Assembly (NCBI GenBank): GCA_934796775.1
Contig: CAKVPH010000005.1
Span: 1-64,000 of the forward strand
Origin: an uncultured Clostridia bacterium
GTDB lineage: Bacteria > Bacillota > Clostridia > Christensenellales > Borkfalkiaceae
DNA length: 64,000 bases
Reading direction: 5' to 3'
Numbering within the stretch: the first letter of the stretch is position 1; each line of letters opens with the position of its first letter. The position numbers were made by a program, and so were the translations under genes. Shown piece by piece: positions 8,338 through 17,534 of this stretch. The notes under the pieces are model-generated. The model was not told where the DNA came from. It did no database searches and saw only the letters and a program-made list of their open reading frames with translations.

Positions 8338-9357
8338 CTTAAAACGTCAGATTTCAATTATGAACTTCCCGAAAGGCTGATTGCTCAAACGCCTGTAAAC
8401 CCGCGGGATCATTCAAGGCTTTTGGTTTACGACCGTAAGCAGGATAAAATTGAACACAAACATTTTTACGATATTTTAGATTATATCAGAGCCGGCGACG
8501 TGCTTGTTATAAACGATACAAAGGTTTATCCCGCAAGAATATATGCTCGTACCGAAAACGGCGGAAAGGTAGAACTGTTGCTGTTAAAAAGGCTCAATCT
8601 TACCGACTGGGAAATTTTGGTAAAACCGGGTAAGAAAGCGCGCGAAGGCGTAAAACTTACCGTAAACGACAAGCTTTCGCTTGAAGTGTTATCGCGAACG
8701 GAAACGGGCGAAAGAATAGTGCGCTTTATTTTTGACGGAGTATTCGAAGATATTTTGTCAAACGTAGGCGAAATGCCGCTCCCGCCGTATATACACGAAA
8801 AATTAAAGGATCAAAACAGATATCAGACGGTATACTGTAATAAAGAAGGTTCGGCGGCAGCTCCCACGGCGGGGCTTCACTTTACGCCCGAACTTATGAA
8901 AAAAATAGAAGAAAAAGGCGCAAAATTCGTTCGGGTGCAGCTCAACGTCGGGCTTGGAACGTTCAGACCTGTAAAAAGCGAAGATCTCGAACATCACGAG
9001 ATGCACACCGAGTATTACAACGTTAACGAAAATGCCGTAAACGAAATAAATCTTGCAAAAAAACAGGGCAGGCGAATTATTGCCGTGGGAACGACCTCTG
9101 TAAGAACGCTTGAAACGGTTGCGGACGAAAACGGAATGTTAAAGCCGTCGTGCGGGAATACGTCCATTTTTATTTATCCGCCTTACAAATTCAAATGCGT
9201 AGATGCGCTTATAACCAACTTTCATTTGCCCGAAAGCACGCTTATTATGCTTGTATCGGCGCTTTTAGGGCGCGAAAAGACGCTTGAAATTTATAAAACC
9301 GCAGTGGAAAACGAGTACAGATTTTTTAGTTTTGGCGACGCCTGTTTCTTCTTTTAA
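8335..9357 (+). CDS. queA: S-adenosylmethionine:tRNA ribosyltransferase-isomerase
   Basis: 340 aa. QueA transfers and isomerises the ribosyl group of AdoMet onto preQ1 in tRNA to give epoxyqueuosine. Family landmarks are FNYELPERLIAQTP at the N-terminus, the RDHSRLLV block, PTAGLHFTPEL, GLGTFRPV and TNFHLPESTLIMLVSAL. It follows ruvB by 31 bp and precedes tgt, so two successive steps of queuosine modification are encoded together. Confidence 0.97.
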   Translation: MLKTSDFNYELPERLIAQTPVNPRDHSRLLVYDRKQDKIEHKHFYDILDYIRAGDVLVINDTKVYPARIYARTENGGKVELLLLKRLNLTDWEILVKPGKKAREGVKLTVNDKLSLEVLSRTETGERIVRFIFDGVFEDILSNVGEMPLPPYIHEKLKDQNRYQTVYCNKEGSAAAPTAGLHFTPELMKKIEEKGAKFVRVQLNVGLGTFRPVKSEDLEHHEMHTEYYNVNENAVNEINLAKKQGRRIIAVGTTSVRTLETVADENGMLKPSCGNTSIFIYPPYKFKCVDALITNFHLPESTLIMLVSALLGREKTLEIYKTAVENEYRFFSFGDACFFF

Positions 9358-9426
9358 ACATCATATTTTTATAAAACCGAAAGTAATTTATTGTGACGTA
9401 AATAATAATGAAAATGGTCGTTTACG

Positions 9427-9446
9427 CGCTTATAGACCGACTTTTT
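9427..9446 (+). repeat. Degenerate interspersed repeat copy before tgt
   Basis: CGCTTATAGACCGACTTTTT resembles the 3' half of the repeat family (ACTTATAG..GGACTTTT). It lies 20 bp before the tgt start. Confidence 0.4.
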
Positions 9447-9466
9447 AAAAACAACAACAAAACATT

Positions 9467-10582
9467 ATGTCTAATTTTTCATACGAAGTTATTAAACAAG
9501 ATTCTAAATACGGCGCTCGCGCGGGAATACTTCATACACCGCACGGCGATATAGAAACGCCTATTTATATGCCTGTTGGAACACAGGCAACCGTTAAAGG
9601 CGTTTTACCTCGTGATTTAAAAGAAGCGGGTGCTGAAATTATTCTTTCTAACACCTATCATCTTTACATGCGCCCGGGCGACGAAATAGTAAAAAAAGCA
9701 GGCGGCTTACATAAATTTATGAACTGGGACAGACCTATTCTAACCGACAGCGGCGGATTTCAGGTCTTTTCGCTTGCAAAACTCAACGATATAAAGGACG
9801 AAGGCGTTGTTTTTTCGTCTAACGTTGACGGTTCAAGGCATTTTATCACTCCCGAGCGCGCTATCGAAATAGAAAACAATCTCGGCGCGGATATTATAAT
9901 GGCGTTTGACGAATGCAGTGCTTACGGTATGGACTATAAAGGTTCTAAAGTCGCAATGGAAAGAACTCTTAAATGGTTGGATCGTTGCTACAACACGCAC
10001 AAAAACCCGAATCAGGCACTTTTCCCCATAGTACAGGGAAACGTGTTTAAAGACCTGCGTGAAATTTCCATGCGCGAAACAATGCCGTATATAAAATACG
10101 GAATGGGAATAGGAGGACTGTCGGTAGGGGAGCCTAAAGAGATGATGTACGATATTCTCGACTTTTTGCTTGATAAATATCCGACCGATGTTCCAAGGTA
10201 TCTTATGGGCGTAGGCAGCCCCGATTGCATAATCGAAGGCGTACTTCGCGGCGTGGATATGTTCGACTGCGTGCTTGCAACCAGAATTGCCCGAAACGGC
10301 ACTGCTATGACGTCGCACGGTAAGGTGGTTGTAAGAAACGGAAAATATAAAGAAGATTTTACTCCGCTTGACGACGAGTGCGATTGCTATTGTTGCCGTA
10401 ATTATACAAAAGCGTATTTAAGGCACCTTGTAAACGTAAACGAAATGCTTGCGGGAACGCTTTTGAGTATTCACAACATAACTTTCCTGTTGAACTTGAC
10501 GAAAAATCTCAGAAAAGCGATAATCGGCGGGTATCTTGACGATTTTGTTCACGAATTTTATGCCAAATACGGAAAAATTTAA
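9467..10582 (+). CDS. tgt: Queuine/preQ1 tRNA-guanine transglycosylase
   Basis: 371 aa. Tgt swaps guanine-34 of GUN-anticodon tRNAs for preQ1. The general acid/base motif LTDSGGFQVFSL, the nucleophile region FDCVLATRIARNG and the zinc site CDCYCCRNYTKAYLRHL are visible. Bacterial Tgt usually reads VLPTRNARNG, so Ala and Ile replace Pro and Asn here, which is a mild deviation. No strong Shine-Dalgarno precedes the ATG; an A-rich stretch does. Confidence 0.97.
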   Translation: MSNFSYEVIKQDSKYGARAGILHTPHGDIETPIYMPVGTQATVKGVLPRDLKEAGAEIILSNTYHLYMRPGDEIVKKAGGLHKFMNWDRPILTDSGGFQVFSLAKLNDIKDEGVVFSSNVDGSRHFITPERAIEIENNLGADIIMAFDECSAYGMDYKGSKVAMERTLKWLDRCYNTHKNPNQALFPIVQGNVFKDLREISMRETMPYIKYGMGIGGLSVGEPKEMMYDILDFLLDKYPTDVPRYLMGVGSPDCIIEGVLRGVDMFDCVLATRIARNGTAMTSHGKVVVRNGKYKEDFTPLDDECDCYCCRNYTKAYLRHLVNVNEMLAGTLLSIHNITFLLNLTKNLRKAIIGGYLDDFVHEFYAKYGKI

Positions 10583-10680
10583 TTTTTTCGCTTAAATAGC
10601 TTGATTATAATCGATAAATCATTTAATATATTAAATAAGACTTATTCAATAAGACTATAGAAAATTAAACGGAGTAAAAA

Positions 10681-11175
10681 ATGAATAATTTATTAAACAT
10701 TTTGCTTGAATCGGAATCCTTGACATCGACTTCTTCCACCCAAACTCCCGCGCCAAACTTTTTTCAGCAGTATGGCATATGGATAATTTTTGCGGTATTC
10801 ATAATAATCTATATTGTTTTCACCTATCGCCGTAATAAAAAACAGCAAGCCGAAGTAAAAGAAAAGATGAACGCTTTAAAACCCGGCGACAAAATCGAAA
10901 CCATCGGTCGTATTTACGGAACTATAGTTGAAGTAAACGATGCCGAAAACACTTTGGTAATTCGTACCGGCAGCGAAGATAACCCCGGCTACGTTAAAGT
11001 GGACAAGCTTGCGGTTTATCGTACTATCCCCGACGAAGCAATGCCAGACGCTCCCGCTTTCGAAGCAGAAACAACAACCGAACCTGCAACCGACGTTGCT
11101 GCCGAAAATGAAAACGGAGAAACAGAAGGCGAAGTTATAAATGCCGGCGATTCTAACGAAAATACCGAACTTTAA
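10681..11175 (+). CDS. yajC: Preprotein translocase subunit YajC
   Basis: 164 aa. One membrane helix at about residues 30-49 (YGIWIIFAVFIIIYIVF) is followed by the YajC signature RRNKKQQAEVKEKMNALKPGDKIETIGRIYGTI. The C-terminal 60 residues are an acidic, low-complexity tail that ordinary YajC (about 90-110 aa) lacks. YajC associates with SecDF, whose genes lie 4 kb downstream. GGAG precedes the ATG. Confidence 0.92.
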   Translation: MNNLLNILLESESLTSTSSTQTPAPNFFQQYGIWIIFAVFIIIYIVFTYRRNKKQQAEVKEKMNALKPGDKIETIGRIYGTIVEVNDAENTLVIRTGSEDNPGYVKVDKLAVYRTIPDEAMPDAPAFEAETTTEPATDVAAENENGETEGEVINAGDSNENTEL

Positions 11176-11188
11176 AATTAAAAAATTG

Positions 11189-11212
11189 CGCTATAAGTCG
11201 ATTATCGGCATT
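11189..11212 (-). repeat. Interspersed repeat copy after yajC
   Basis: Reverse orientation copy: CTATAAGTCGATTATCGGC, 13 bp after the yajC stop codon. Confidence 0.65.
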
Positions 11213-11353
11213 TTGGCGTAAATAATAACACAAAAATCAAAAACGGAAAGCAACTGCTTTTCGTTTTTTTTGTTGGCGGAAAAAATCTTGTTTTTTAAAA
11301 AATGAGAATTATTACAAAAAACGAAACATACGTTATACAGACGGAGATAATAA

Positions 11354-11743
11354 ATGATATCGATATCTAAATCGGGTTTGGTATTCAGGTTTTTAAAGGG
11401 GCTTATTGCGGCCGCTCTCGTATGTATGTGTTTGCTTCTCTCTCTATCGCTCGTTGCAAGTATATTCGGTGCGGGCGAGGTGGTTTTGCGTATTTTTAAC
11501 ATAATAGTAAGAATAGCGGCGGTAGCGGTTTTTGCGTTCTTTTTGTCGGACGGAAATCGCGGTATTTTAAAAGGTTTGCTTGCGGGCGCGGCTTCGTTTT
11601 TGCTTATTCTTGCGTTATTTTCTATTTTTTCAGGGGTAAAAAGCATAGGCGCTTTAGCTCTCGACCTGCTTTTTTCCTGCATATTCGGAATAATTTTCGG
11701 AATATTTTTTGCAAATTTAAAAAATAAGGGCGATAACACTTGA
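11354..11743 (+). CDS. TIGR04086-type membrane protein
   Basis: 129 aa with four hydrophobic helices and few charged residues. Size, helix pattern and position between yajC and the SCIFF gene match the TIGR04086 family (B. subtilis YrzE-like), which has no defined function. The stop codon overlaps the -35 element of the SCIFF promoter. Assignment rests on topology and neighbourhood rather than on any catalytic motif. Confidence 0.75.
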   Translation: MISISKSGLVFRFLKGLIAAALVCMCLLLSLSLVASIFGAGEVVLRIFNIIVRIAAVAVFAFFLSDGNRGILKGLLAGAASFLLILALFSIFSGVKSIGALALDLLFSCIFGIIFGIFFANLKNKGDNT

Positions 11744-11768
11744 AAAGTTATAAAAATTATTATATAAT
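11740..11768 (+). promoter_or_regulatory. SCIFF promoter
   Basis: TTGAAA (11740-11745), 17-bp spacer, TATAAT (11763-11768). It gives the peptide gene its own transcript, separate from the upstream housekeeping genes. Confidence 0.7.
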
Positions 11769-11813
11769 AAATAACGATCAAAGAGTGAATTTCACGGAGG
11801 AAATCATATTATC

Positions 11814-11975
11814 ATGAGCAGAATTAAAACCATAGCTGTTGCTAAAAAGAGAAACGTTGTTGGTTGCGGTGAATGCAGAAGCACTTGTCAATCCGCTTGC
11901 AAAACGAGCTGCACCGTAGGAAATCAATCCTGCGAAAAACAAACGAGAGAATCTAAAATTAAAGAAATCGGCTGA
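11814..11975 (+). CDS. scfA: SCIFF ranthipeptide precursor (six cysteines in forty-five)
   Basis: 53 aa. It opens MSRIKTIAVAKKRN and then has six Cys at positions 18, 21, 25, 29, 33 and 40, matching the near-universal Clostridia SCIFF peptide. The partner radical SAM maturase forms sulfur-to-carbon thioether crosslinks on such Cys residues (ranthipeptides, formerly SCIFF). GGAGG lies 13 nt upstream, a long spacing, and a near-perfect promoter precedes it. The gene order yajC-TIGR04086-SCIFF-maturase-secDF is a recognised synteny. Mature function remains unclear in the literature; a quorum or regulatory role has been proposed for ranthipeptides. Confidence 0.93.
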   Translation: MSRIKTIAVAKKRNVVGCGECRSTCQSACKTSCTVGNQSCEKQTRESKIKEIG

Positions 11976-11997
11976 TTATATCAAATTAACCGATTTT

Positions 11998-12070
11998 TTA
12001 GGCACACCGAAAGTGCCGGAAAATACTGCGGGGTTTTTCGTTAATCGGAAGCCCTTTTTTTTCGGGCAAC
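11998..12070 (+). terminator. Attenuating hairpins between SCIFF and maturase genes
   Basis: GGCAC-accgaaa-GTGCC at 12001-12017 and a GCCC/GGGC pair around an eight-T run at 12052-12068. These could reduce read-through so that the precursor is made in excess over the maturase. No strong classical terminator is present. Confidence 0.4.
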
Positions 12071-12200
12071 AAAAATTTGCTTAAAACAGTTTTTTTTTGC
12101 ACCTTTTATTACTCTCGGTATAAGCCGAAAATAGTTGCAAAAACTAAAAAAGTGGCAAATAACCGTCCGAAAAGAAGAAAAACAAAAGACGGAGCAAATT

Positions 12201-13535
12201 ATGGTTCATTGTTTTTCGTTTGACAACGATTATTATTTATACGACGTAGCAAGCGGAAGTTTGCATAAATGCGACGCGCTTACCTGTCAGGTAATCAATA
12301 AAATGCAAGGATTGCCTTACGATTTCGGCGGCGTGGACGAAAGCGTTATTTCCGAGATTGAAAGCGAGATAAACGAGCTTAAAATGCAGGGTATTCTGTT
12401 TAAAGAAGACAATCCTGTTATTCCTGCTAAAAGCGAATACGTTAAAGCGCTTTGCTTGCATATCTGCCACGATTGCAATCTGCGTTGCGAATACTGTTTT
12501 GCGGGAACGGGTACTTTTAAGGGCGAACGTGAATTTATGAGCGAGGAAGTCGCTCTTAAAGCCATAGATTTTTTAATTGAAAATTCGGGCGACAGAAAGG
12601 TACTCGAAACCGACTTTTTCGGCGGCGAACCGCTTATGAATTTCGACGTTGTTAAAAAAACAGTCGAATATGCTAACGAGCGTGCGGCAAAACTTGGCAA
12701 AAAGTTCTTGTTTACCATGACCACTAACGGCGTTTTGTTAAAAGGCGAAATAGCCGACTGGCTGAACGCTAATATGGAAAACGTCGTTTTAAGCCTTGAC
12801 GGACGCAAAGAAGTACACGACGCCGTGAGAAAAACCGTAAACGGCAAGGGCAGTTTTGACATTATAATCGAAAATTTTAAGAATTTTGTTGCAAAGCGCG
12901 GGAATAAAAGCTATTATATCCGCGGCACGTTTACAAACAAGAATCTTGATTTTGCAAAGGACGTTTTGTTTATGGCGGACAGCGGATTTAAAGAAATTTC
13001 GCTTGAACCCGTGGTTTTGGATAAAGAGCATAAACTTGCCATAACCGAAGAAATGCTTCCCGGAATCAAGGAAGAATACAAAAAACTTGCCCGCGAGTAT
13101 ATAGAACGCCGCAAAAAAGGCAACGGCTTCCATTTCTTCCATTTTACTATAGATATGGAAGGCGGTCCTTGCCTTAATAAGCGCGTAAACGCGTGCGGCG
13201 CAGGAAACGAATATTTTTCGGTAACGCCGGTGGGCGATATTTATCCCTGTCACCAGTTTGCCGATAAGCCCGAATTTTATATGGGTAACGTATTTGAAGG
13301 CAAAATCAACGAGCAAATACGCGCTAAATTCAAAAACAGTTCTCTGTTCACAAGAGAGGGTTGCAAGGATTGCTTTGCAAAGTACCATTGCAGCGGCGGT
13401 TGTGCGGCAAACAACTACGTTTTTTGCGGCGATATAAACAAACCTTACAAACTGACTTGCGAAATGCTTAAAGCCCGCACCGAATGTGCAATGCACATTC
13501 TCGCGGTAGAAAAAGAGGCAAAAGAAAAACAATAA
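12201..13535 (+). CDS. scfB: SCIFF radical SAM/SPASM maturase
   Basis: 444 aa from the ATG at 12201 (GGAG at 12191); an in-frame TTG at 12135 lies further up but the family begins M-(V/I)-H-x-F at this point. An N-terminal RiPP-recognition-like domain (residues 1-80) precedes the radical SAM core with CNLRCEYC near residues 93-100, which binds the AdoMet-cleaving 4Fe-4S cluster. A SPASM C-terminus shows CGAGNEYFSV…YPCHQF, then C-x-x-C, HCSGGC and a final Cys, ligands for two auxiliary clusters. It acts on the SCIFF peptide 225 bp upstream. Confidence 0.95.
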   Translation: MVHCFSFDNDYYLYDVASGSLHKCDALTCQVINKMQGLPYDFGGVDESVISEIESEINELKMQGILFKEDNPVIPAKSEYVKALCLHICHDCNLRCEYCFAGTGTFKGEREFMSEEVALKAIDFLIENSGDRKVLETDFFGGEPLMNFDVVKKTVEYANERAAKLGKKFLFTMTTNGVLLKGEIADWLNANMENVVLSLDGRKEVHDAVRKTVNGKGSFDIIIENFKNFVAKRGNKSYYIRGTFTNKNLDFAKDVLFMADSGFKEISLEPVVLDKEHKLAITEEMLPGIKEEYKKLAREYIERRKKGNGFHFFHFTIDMEGGPCLNKRVNACGAGNEYFSVTPVGDIYPCHQFADKPEFYMGNVFEGKINEQIRAKFKNSSLFTREGCKDCFAKYHCSGGCAANNYVFCGDINKPYKLTCEMLKARTECAMHILAVEKEAKEKQ

Positions 13536-13554
13536 CGGTACACGAATATAAACG

Positions 13555-13624
13555 ACGCTTTGCCACGCTTAAAAACTAACGCATTTTATGCTTAGGCTAT
13601 TTTTTGCAGGCAAAGCGTTTTTTA
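13555..13624 (+). terminator. Terminator after scfB
   Basis: ACGCTTTGCC at 13555-13564 pairs with GGCAAAGCGT at 13609-13618, followed by TTTTT. The loop is long (about 44 nt). Confidence 0.6.
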
Positions 13625-13749
13625 CGCCTCAAATAGCAATAATAAGACCTTAAAAAGGGGCGTTTTAACAAAAAATCACCAAAATTGCGTTAAAAACGTT
13701 TTTGCACGCCTAAAGTTGAATACTTTTAGCATAAGTCGCGCCAAAAGAT

Positions 13750-13806
13750 TTGAATAATTTTTTGGTTTAAGTTATGATGTAGGCGAATTGTTCATATGAA
13801 TTGTTC
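13750..13806 (+). promoter_or_regulatory. Promoter and direct-repeat operator of XRE gene
   Basis: TTGAAT (13750-13755), 17-bp spacer, TATGAT (13773-13778). Two GAATTGTTC direct repeats (13785-13793 and 13798-13806), enclosing the palindrome TTCATATGAA, overlap the expected start site. Autorepression by the gene product is a reasonable inference. Confidence 0.6.
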
Positions 13807-13830
13807 GTAGTTCGTTTTAAGGAGAAAAAA

Positions 13831-14787
13831 ATGAGTTTTGGAACAAACGTTTCGTATTATCGTAAAAAGTACGGCATAACGCAGGAAGACCTCGCCGACA
13901 AACTTGACGTTACCCGTCAGACTGTTTCCCGATGGGAAACGGACGCAGCCTATCCCGAAATGGATAAGATAATAACATTATGTTCTATCTTTTCGTGCAG
14001 TATGGACGTGCTTATGCGCGGGGACGCTCAAAAAGAAGACGAGTCAGAGAAAAAACAATTATCTGTTGAACCGGATACATCAAAAGCCGATTACGATAAG
14101 CACATGAATTGTTTTTCACTTTTATGCGCGCTCGGCGTTTCGTTTATGATAATAGGCGTAGGGTTGATGATTTTATTTGAAGGATTAGGCCTCAGGCGTT
14201 TCTGGGGAATGATTTTCTGGTTTTCTTTGGTTACGGTCGGCGGCTCGTTTTTGGTTGCGGGTTGTATAATGCATGCGCGTTTCTTAAAAGATTGCGGCAA
14301 AATACAACGATATACCAAAGAAGAAGCTCACGCTTATTACAGAAAGACGCCTGTATGGTATGCAATCGGCACTTCTCTTTTAATTATCGGAATTCTGATA
14401 TTTTTTATAATGACGTTTCTGGAGTGGGACAGACCTGAAAAATATAGCGTAGATGAATGGATGACCGTTGCGTCCGGAATAATGCTGTTTTTTGTGAGTA
14501 TTTCGGTTTTTATATTCGTATTTTTTAAAATCCGTTCTCAAAAATATTCGTCTAAACGCATATTGATAGAAGACGAAACGGGTGCGATTTCAGAAAAAAA
14601 ATGCACGGCGAAAATAATTTGCAACGGAATATGTATTGCAATAATGATTGCTGCGCTGTCTGTGTTTTTATATGCGGGTTTTGTGTTCGGAACATGGCAT
14701 CCGGCTTGGGTAGTTTTTATAATCTTCGGCGCACTGTGCGGTGTATGCATTGCTATAACCGAAGTTATAGATAAAAAAAGCAAATAA
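13831..14787 (+). CDS. XRE-family regulator with membrane domain
   Basis: 318 aa from the ATG at 13831 with AAGGAG 6 nt upstream. Residues 1-60 are a Cro/C1-type HTH (ITQEDLADKLDVTRQTVSRWETDAAYPEMDKI). The rest carries about six hydrophobic helices in pairs separated by charged loops. Such proteins couple DNA binding to a membrane signal. It has its own promoter and terminator and separates the SCIFF genes from secDF without clear functional linkage. Confidence 0.85.
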   Translation: MSFGTNVSYYRKKYGITQEDLADKLDVTRQTVSRWETDAAYPEMDKIITLCSIFSCSMDVLMRGDAQKEDESEKKQLSVEPDTSKADYDKHMNCFSLLCALGVSFMIIGVGLMILFEGLGLRRFWGMIFWFSLVTVGGSFLVAGCIMHARFLKDCGKIQRYTKEEAHAYYRKTPVWYAIGTSLLIIGILIFFIMTFLEWDRPEKYSVDEWMTVASGIMLFFVSISVFIFVFFKIRSQKYSSKRILIEDETGAISEKKCTAKIICNGICIAIMIAALSVFLYAGFVFGTWHPAWVVFIIFGALCGVCIAITEVIDKKSK

Positions 14788-14890
14788 CCGCAAAAATAAT
14801 AATAACAACAATAAAAATGCAACGATTTTTTGCTTTTGTAATCTTTTTAAATTGCACTTTAAACAGCCAAAAGCAAAAAGATAAAAATTA

Positions 14891-14927
14891 AAGCTTTGTT
14901 TTTTGTTAAGAAACAAGGCTTTTTTTA
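14891..14927 (+). terminator. Terminator after XRE membrane regulator
   Basis: AAGCTTTGTTT pairs (one wobble) with AAACAAGGCTT, followed by a run of T residues. Confidence 0.7.
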
Positions 14928-14946
14928 TAAAACAGCCGAAAAATCA

Positions 14947-14975
14947 TTGACTATTTTGTCGGTTCATTATATAAT
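14947..14975 (+). promoter_or_regulatory. secDF promoter
   Basis: TTGACT (14947-14952), 17-bp spacer, TATAAT (14970-14975). The leader of about 85 nt has a CGCGC-gaaa-GCGCG hairpin at about 15008-15023 before the AGGAGG of secD. Confidence 0.75.
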
Positions 14976-15067
14976 ATCAAAGTGCATAAATACTTATATT
15001 ATTATGTACGCGCGCGAAAGCGCGGAGGAAAGTTACTATTAGAATGCTTTTTTAAGCAGGAGGCAAT

Positions 15068-16348
15068 ATGAGCAAGAGGAAATCAATCGTAATCACAATT
15101 CTTCTGGTCATCGTAATTGCAATCGTAGGCGTAATGAGCTTTGCAAGTTTCCACATTCCCGGTACTATCAAAGATTACAACTCGATTTTAAGCACGATCG
15201 GTCAGGGCATCGATTTGTCGGGTGGTTACTACGTAGTTTTAACGCCGGAGAACACCAAAGGCGAAACTAATCAGGCGGTCTTAGAGGACGCAATGGAAAT
15301 TTTAAGAGCAAGACTCGACGATAAGGGTTACACCGAAGCCGTCATTTCCATTCAGGACGGAAACAAGATAAGAGTAGAGATTCCGCAAGTCGACGACGAC
15401 GGAACGGTTCTTGAAGTTATCGGTCAGACCGGCGAATTGACGTTTAAGGATTCTACCGGAAAAGTTTGGCTTAACGGCGAAGATCATATCGAAAGCGCAT
15501 ACGTTGCGCAGGATACTCAAAACGGCGGATATCTCGTTATTTTGAACTTCACCGCAAGAGGACAGGCTCGTTTTGCCGAAGCTACTAAATACGTTTCTTC
15601 GCAGGCAGATAACAAGATTTTATATATCTACCTTGGCGACACGGTTGTTTCTCAGCCTACCGTTTCCGAACAGATAACAAGCGCGACCGCGCAGATTCAG
15701 GGTTATTCCACTTATGAAGACGCGCTCAGCATCGCTTCGGTTATCGACAGCGGTAAGCTTCCCATTAACTACACCGTATCCGAATCGAGAAGCATAAGCT
15801 CAAAACTCGGTAAAGACGCTATATCCAACAGCGCAATGATGGGGGCTATAGGTTTGGCATTGATCATCGTTCTTATGATCGTTCGTTACAGAGGTTTAGG
15901 TCTTGCTTCTGCATTCTCGCTTATAATTTACGTTCTTCTGTACATTATATTCCTTGCAATTATCCCGAGCATTCAGCTTACGCTTCCGGGTATTGCGGGT
16001 ATCCTTCTTTCGATAGGTATGGCGGTTGACGCTAACATCGTTATTTTTGAAAGAATCAGAGAAGAATATGCTATGGACAAAACGCCCGAAGCTTCTATCA
16101 AGCAGGGCTTTAAGCATGCGGTTGTAACCGTTCTCGACTCGAACATCACCACTATTTTAGCGGCTATCGTTCTTTGGATAATTTGTCCGGGTACTATAAA
16201 AGGCTTTGCCATTACGCTTTTAATAGGTATCGTTCTTTCGTTGTTTGCTTCGATTATAGTTACCAGATGGCTTATCAAGGTTTTCCTGCCGTTTGCTACA
16301 AACGAGGAAAAATTCCTCAATCTTAAAAGAGAAGGAGGAAACGACTAA
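15068..16348 (+). CDS. secD: Protein translocase subunit SecD
   Basis: 426 aa. SecD with SecF uses proton motive force to help pull proteins out of the Sec channel. An N-terminal helix is followed by the D1-type motif GIDLSGGYYVVL, a periplasmic-type P1 domain, and a C-terminal RND-like membrane domain with SIGMAVDANIVIFERIREE. Length is normal for a stand-alone Gram-positive SecD. AGGAGG precedes the ATG, and its stop overlaps the secF start. Confidence 0.97.
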   Translation: MSKRKSIVITILLVIVIAIVGVMSFASFHIPGTIKDYNSILSTIGQGIDLSGGYYVVLTPENTKGETNQAVLEDAMEILRARLDDKGYTEAVISIQDGNKIRVEIPQVDDDGTVLEVIGQTGELTFKDSTGKVWLNGEDHIESAYVAQDTQNGGYLVILNFTARGQARFAEATKYVSSQADNKILYIYLGDTVVSQPTVSEQITSATAQIQGYSTYEDALSIASVIDSGKLPINYTVSESRSISSKLGKDAISNSAMMGAIGLALIIVLMIVRYRGLGLASAFSLIIYVLLYIIFLAIIPSIQLTLPGIAGILLSIGMAVDANIVIFERIREEYAMDKTPEASIKQGFKHAVVTVLDSNITTILAAIVLWIICPGTIKGFAITLLIGIVLSLFASIIVTRWLIKVFLPFATNEEKFLNLKREGGND

Positions 16349-17409
16349 TGAGTAAATTGATGAAAAAGGACTTTAAGGTCGTTGAAAATTTTAAGTGGAT
16401 TTCGCTTATCAGTATTATTATAGTTATTGCTGCGGTTGTATGCGTAATCGTACGCGGCGGCGTAAACTTCGGTATTGACTATACCGGCGGCGGAAAAGTT
16501 GAAATCGAACTCGGTTCATTCGGTACAAACGAAAACGTTCAAAAAGCTTTCGAAGATAAATATACAAAGTTTATAGAAGAAAAAGGCTTTAAAGTTGTTG
16601 ACAGAATGCAAATTTCTACTTCCGGCGAAGGCGCAACTTACGAATTCAGACTTGCTTACGAACTCAACGGAGAAAAATTCGGTAACAGCGCGGCTCAGCA
16701 GGAAAAATTCAAATTCGCTTTGAACGGAGATGATGCAGACAGCACCGTAAACGGACTTCGCGGCGATTTGGAAACCAGCATCAAAGAATATTTTGAAACC
16801 GACGCTACCATGGTAGCCGAAGGCGCAAAGTATGACGAAGGCAGCGTTCGTATCTATATGGTAGGTGCTACCGCTACAAGCTCTCTTTTAAGCGCGTCTA
16901 TCTGGGCAATCGTTGTTGCACTCGTAGTAATTCTCGTTTACATCATTATAAGATTTACGTTCCTCAGCGGAATTGCTGCGGTTATAGCTCTTATTCACGA
17001 CGTAGTAATCATGTGTGCGTTGACTATTATATTTAATATTCCCGTCAACTCAACATTTATTGCGGCAGTAATTACCATCATCGGTTACTCGATTAACTCT
17101 TCGATCGTCGTATTCGACAAGGTAAGAGAATGTCTTAAATCTACGGCTTTTGCTTATGCTACCGATACCGAAATTGCAAACTACTCGATTAAGCATTCGT
17201 TTATTAAGATTTTGCTTTCAATCGTAACTACTTTGATAATGGTTGTTGCAGTAGTTTTGTTTGCTGTTTCTACCATTCAGGAATTCGTACTTCCCATTAT
17301 ATTCGGTTTGATTAGCGGACTTTTGTCTTCTCTCTGCTTGTCACCCTCTCTGTGGGTTGCTTTCAGAAAGCTCTCAAAAAAGAATAAAAAAGAAGAAAAG
17401 AAAGCATAA
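16348..17409 (+). CDS. secF: Protein translocase subunit SecF
   Basis: 353 aa. It starts within the secD stop (TAATG), indicating translational coupling. Motifs are GVNFGIDYTGGGKVEIEL near the N-terminus and GYSINSSIVVFDKVREC in the C-terminal membrane domain, with about six helices. The extracytoplasmic domain is larger than in typical SecF because of an inserted charged region at about residues 65-165. Confidence 0.96.
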   Translation: MSKLMKKDFKVVENFKWISLISIIIVIAAVVCVIVRGGVNFGIDYTGGGKVEIELGSFGTNENVQKAFEDKYTKFIEEKGFKVVDRMQISTSGEGATYEFRLAYELNGEKFGNSAAQQEKFKFALNGDDADSTVNGLRGDLETSIKEYFETDATMVAEGAKYDEGSVRIYMVGATATSSLLSASIWAIVVALVVILVYIIIRFTFLSGIAAVIALIHDVVIMCALTIIFNIPVNSTFIAAVITIIGYSINSSIVVFDKVRECLKSTAFAYATDTEIANYSIKHSFIKILLSIVTTLIMVVAVVLFAVSTIQEFVLPIIFGLISGLLSSLCLSPSLWVAFRKLSKKNKKEEKKA

Positions 17410-17427
17410 TTTATTTAGTTTAACTTG

Positions 17428-17456
17428 GCGGGTGGGATTTTTCCTGCCCGCTTTAT
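17428..17456 (+). terminator. Terminator after secF
   Basis: GCGGGtGGG-atttttc-CtGCCCGC hairpin followed by TTTAT. Confidence 0.7.
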
Positions 17457-17534
17457 CGTTTATTTAATTTAAAGTTTCAGTTAAAAACCGCAAGCGTCGG
17501 GTAAATTTAAAATATAAAAAAACGGGTAAAACAA

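Noticed and set aside
9358..9466. preQ1 riboswitch before tgt
   Set aside because: The 109-bp gap shows no preQ1 aptamer-like hairpin with A-rich tail; only a degenerate repeat copy.
12789..13532. 247-aa ORF on the minus strand inside scfB
   Set aside because: Shadow of the strongly conserved maturase reading frame; no ribosome binding site and cysteine motifs lie on the plus strand.
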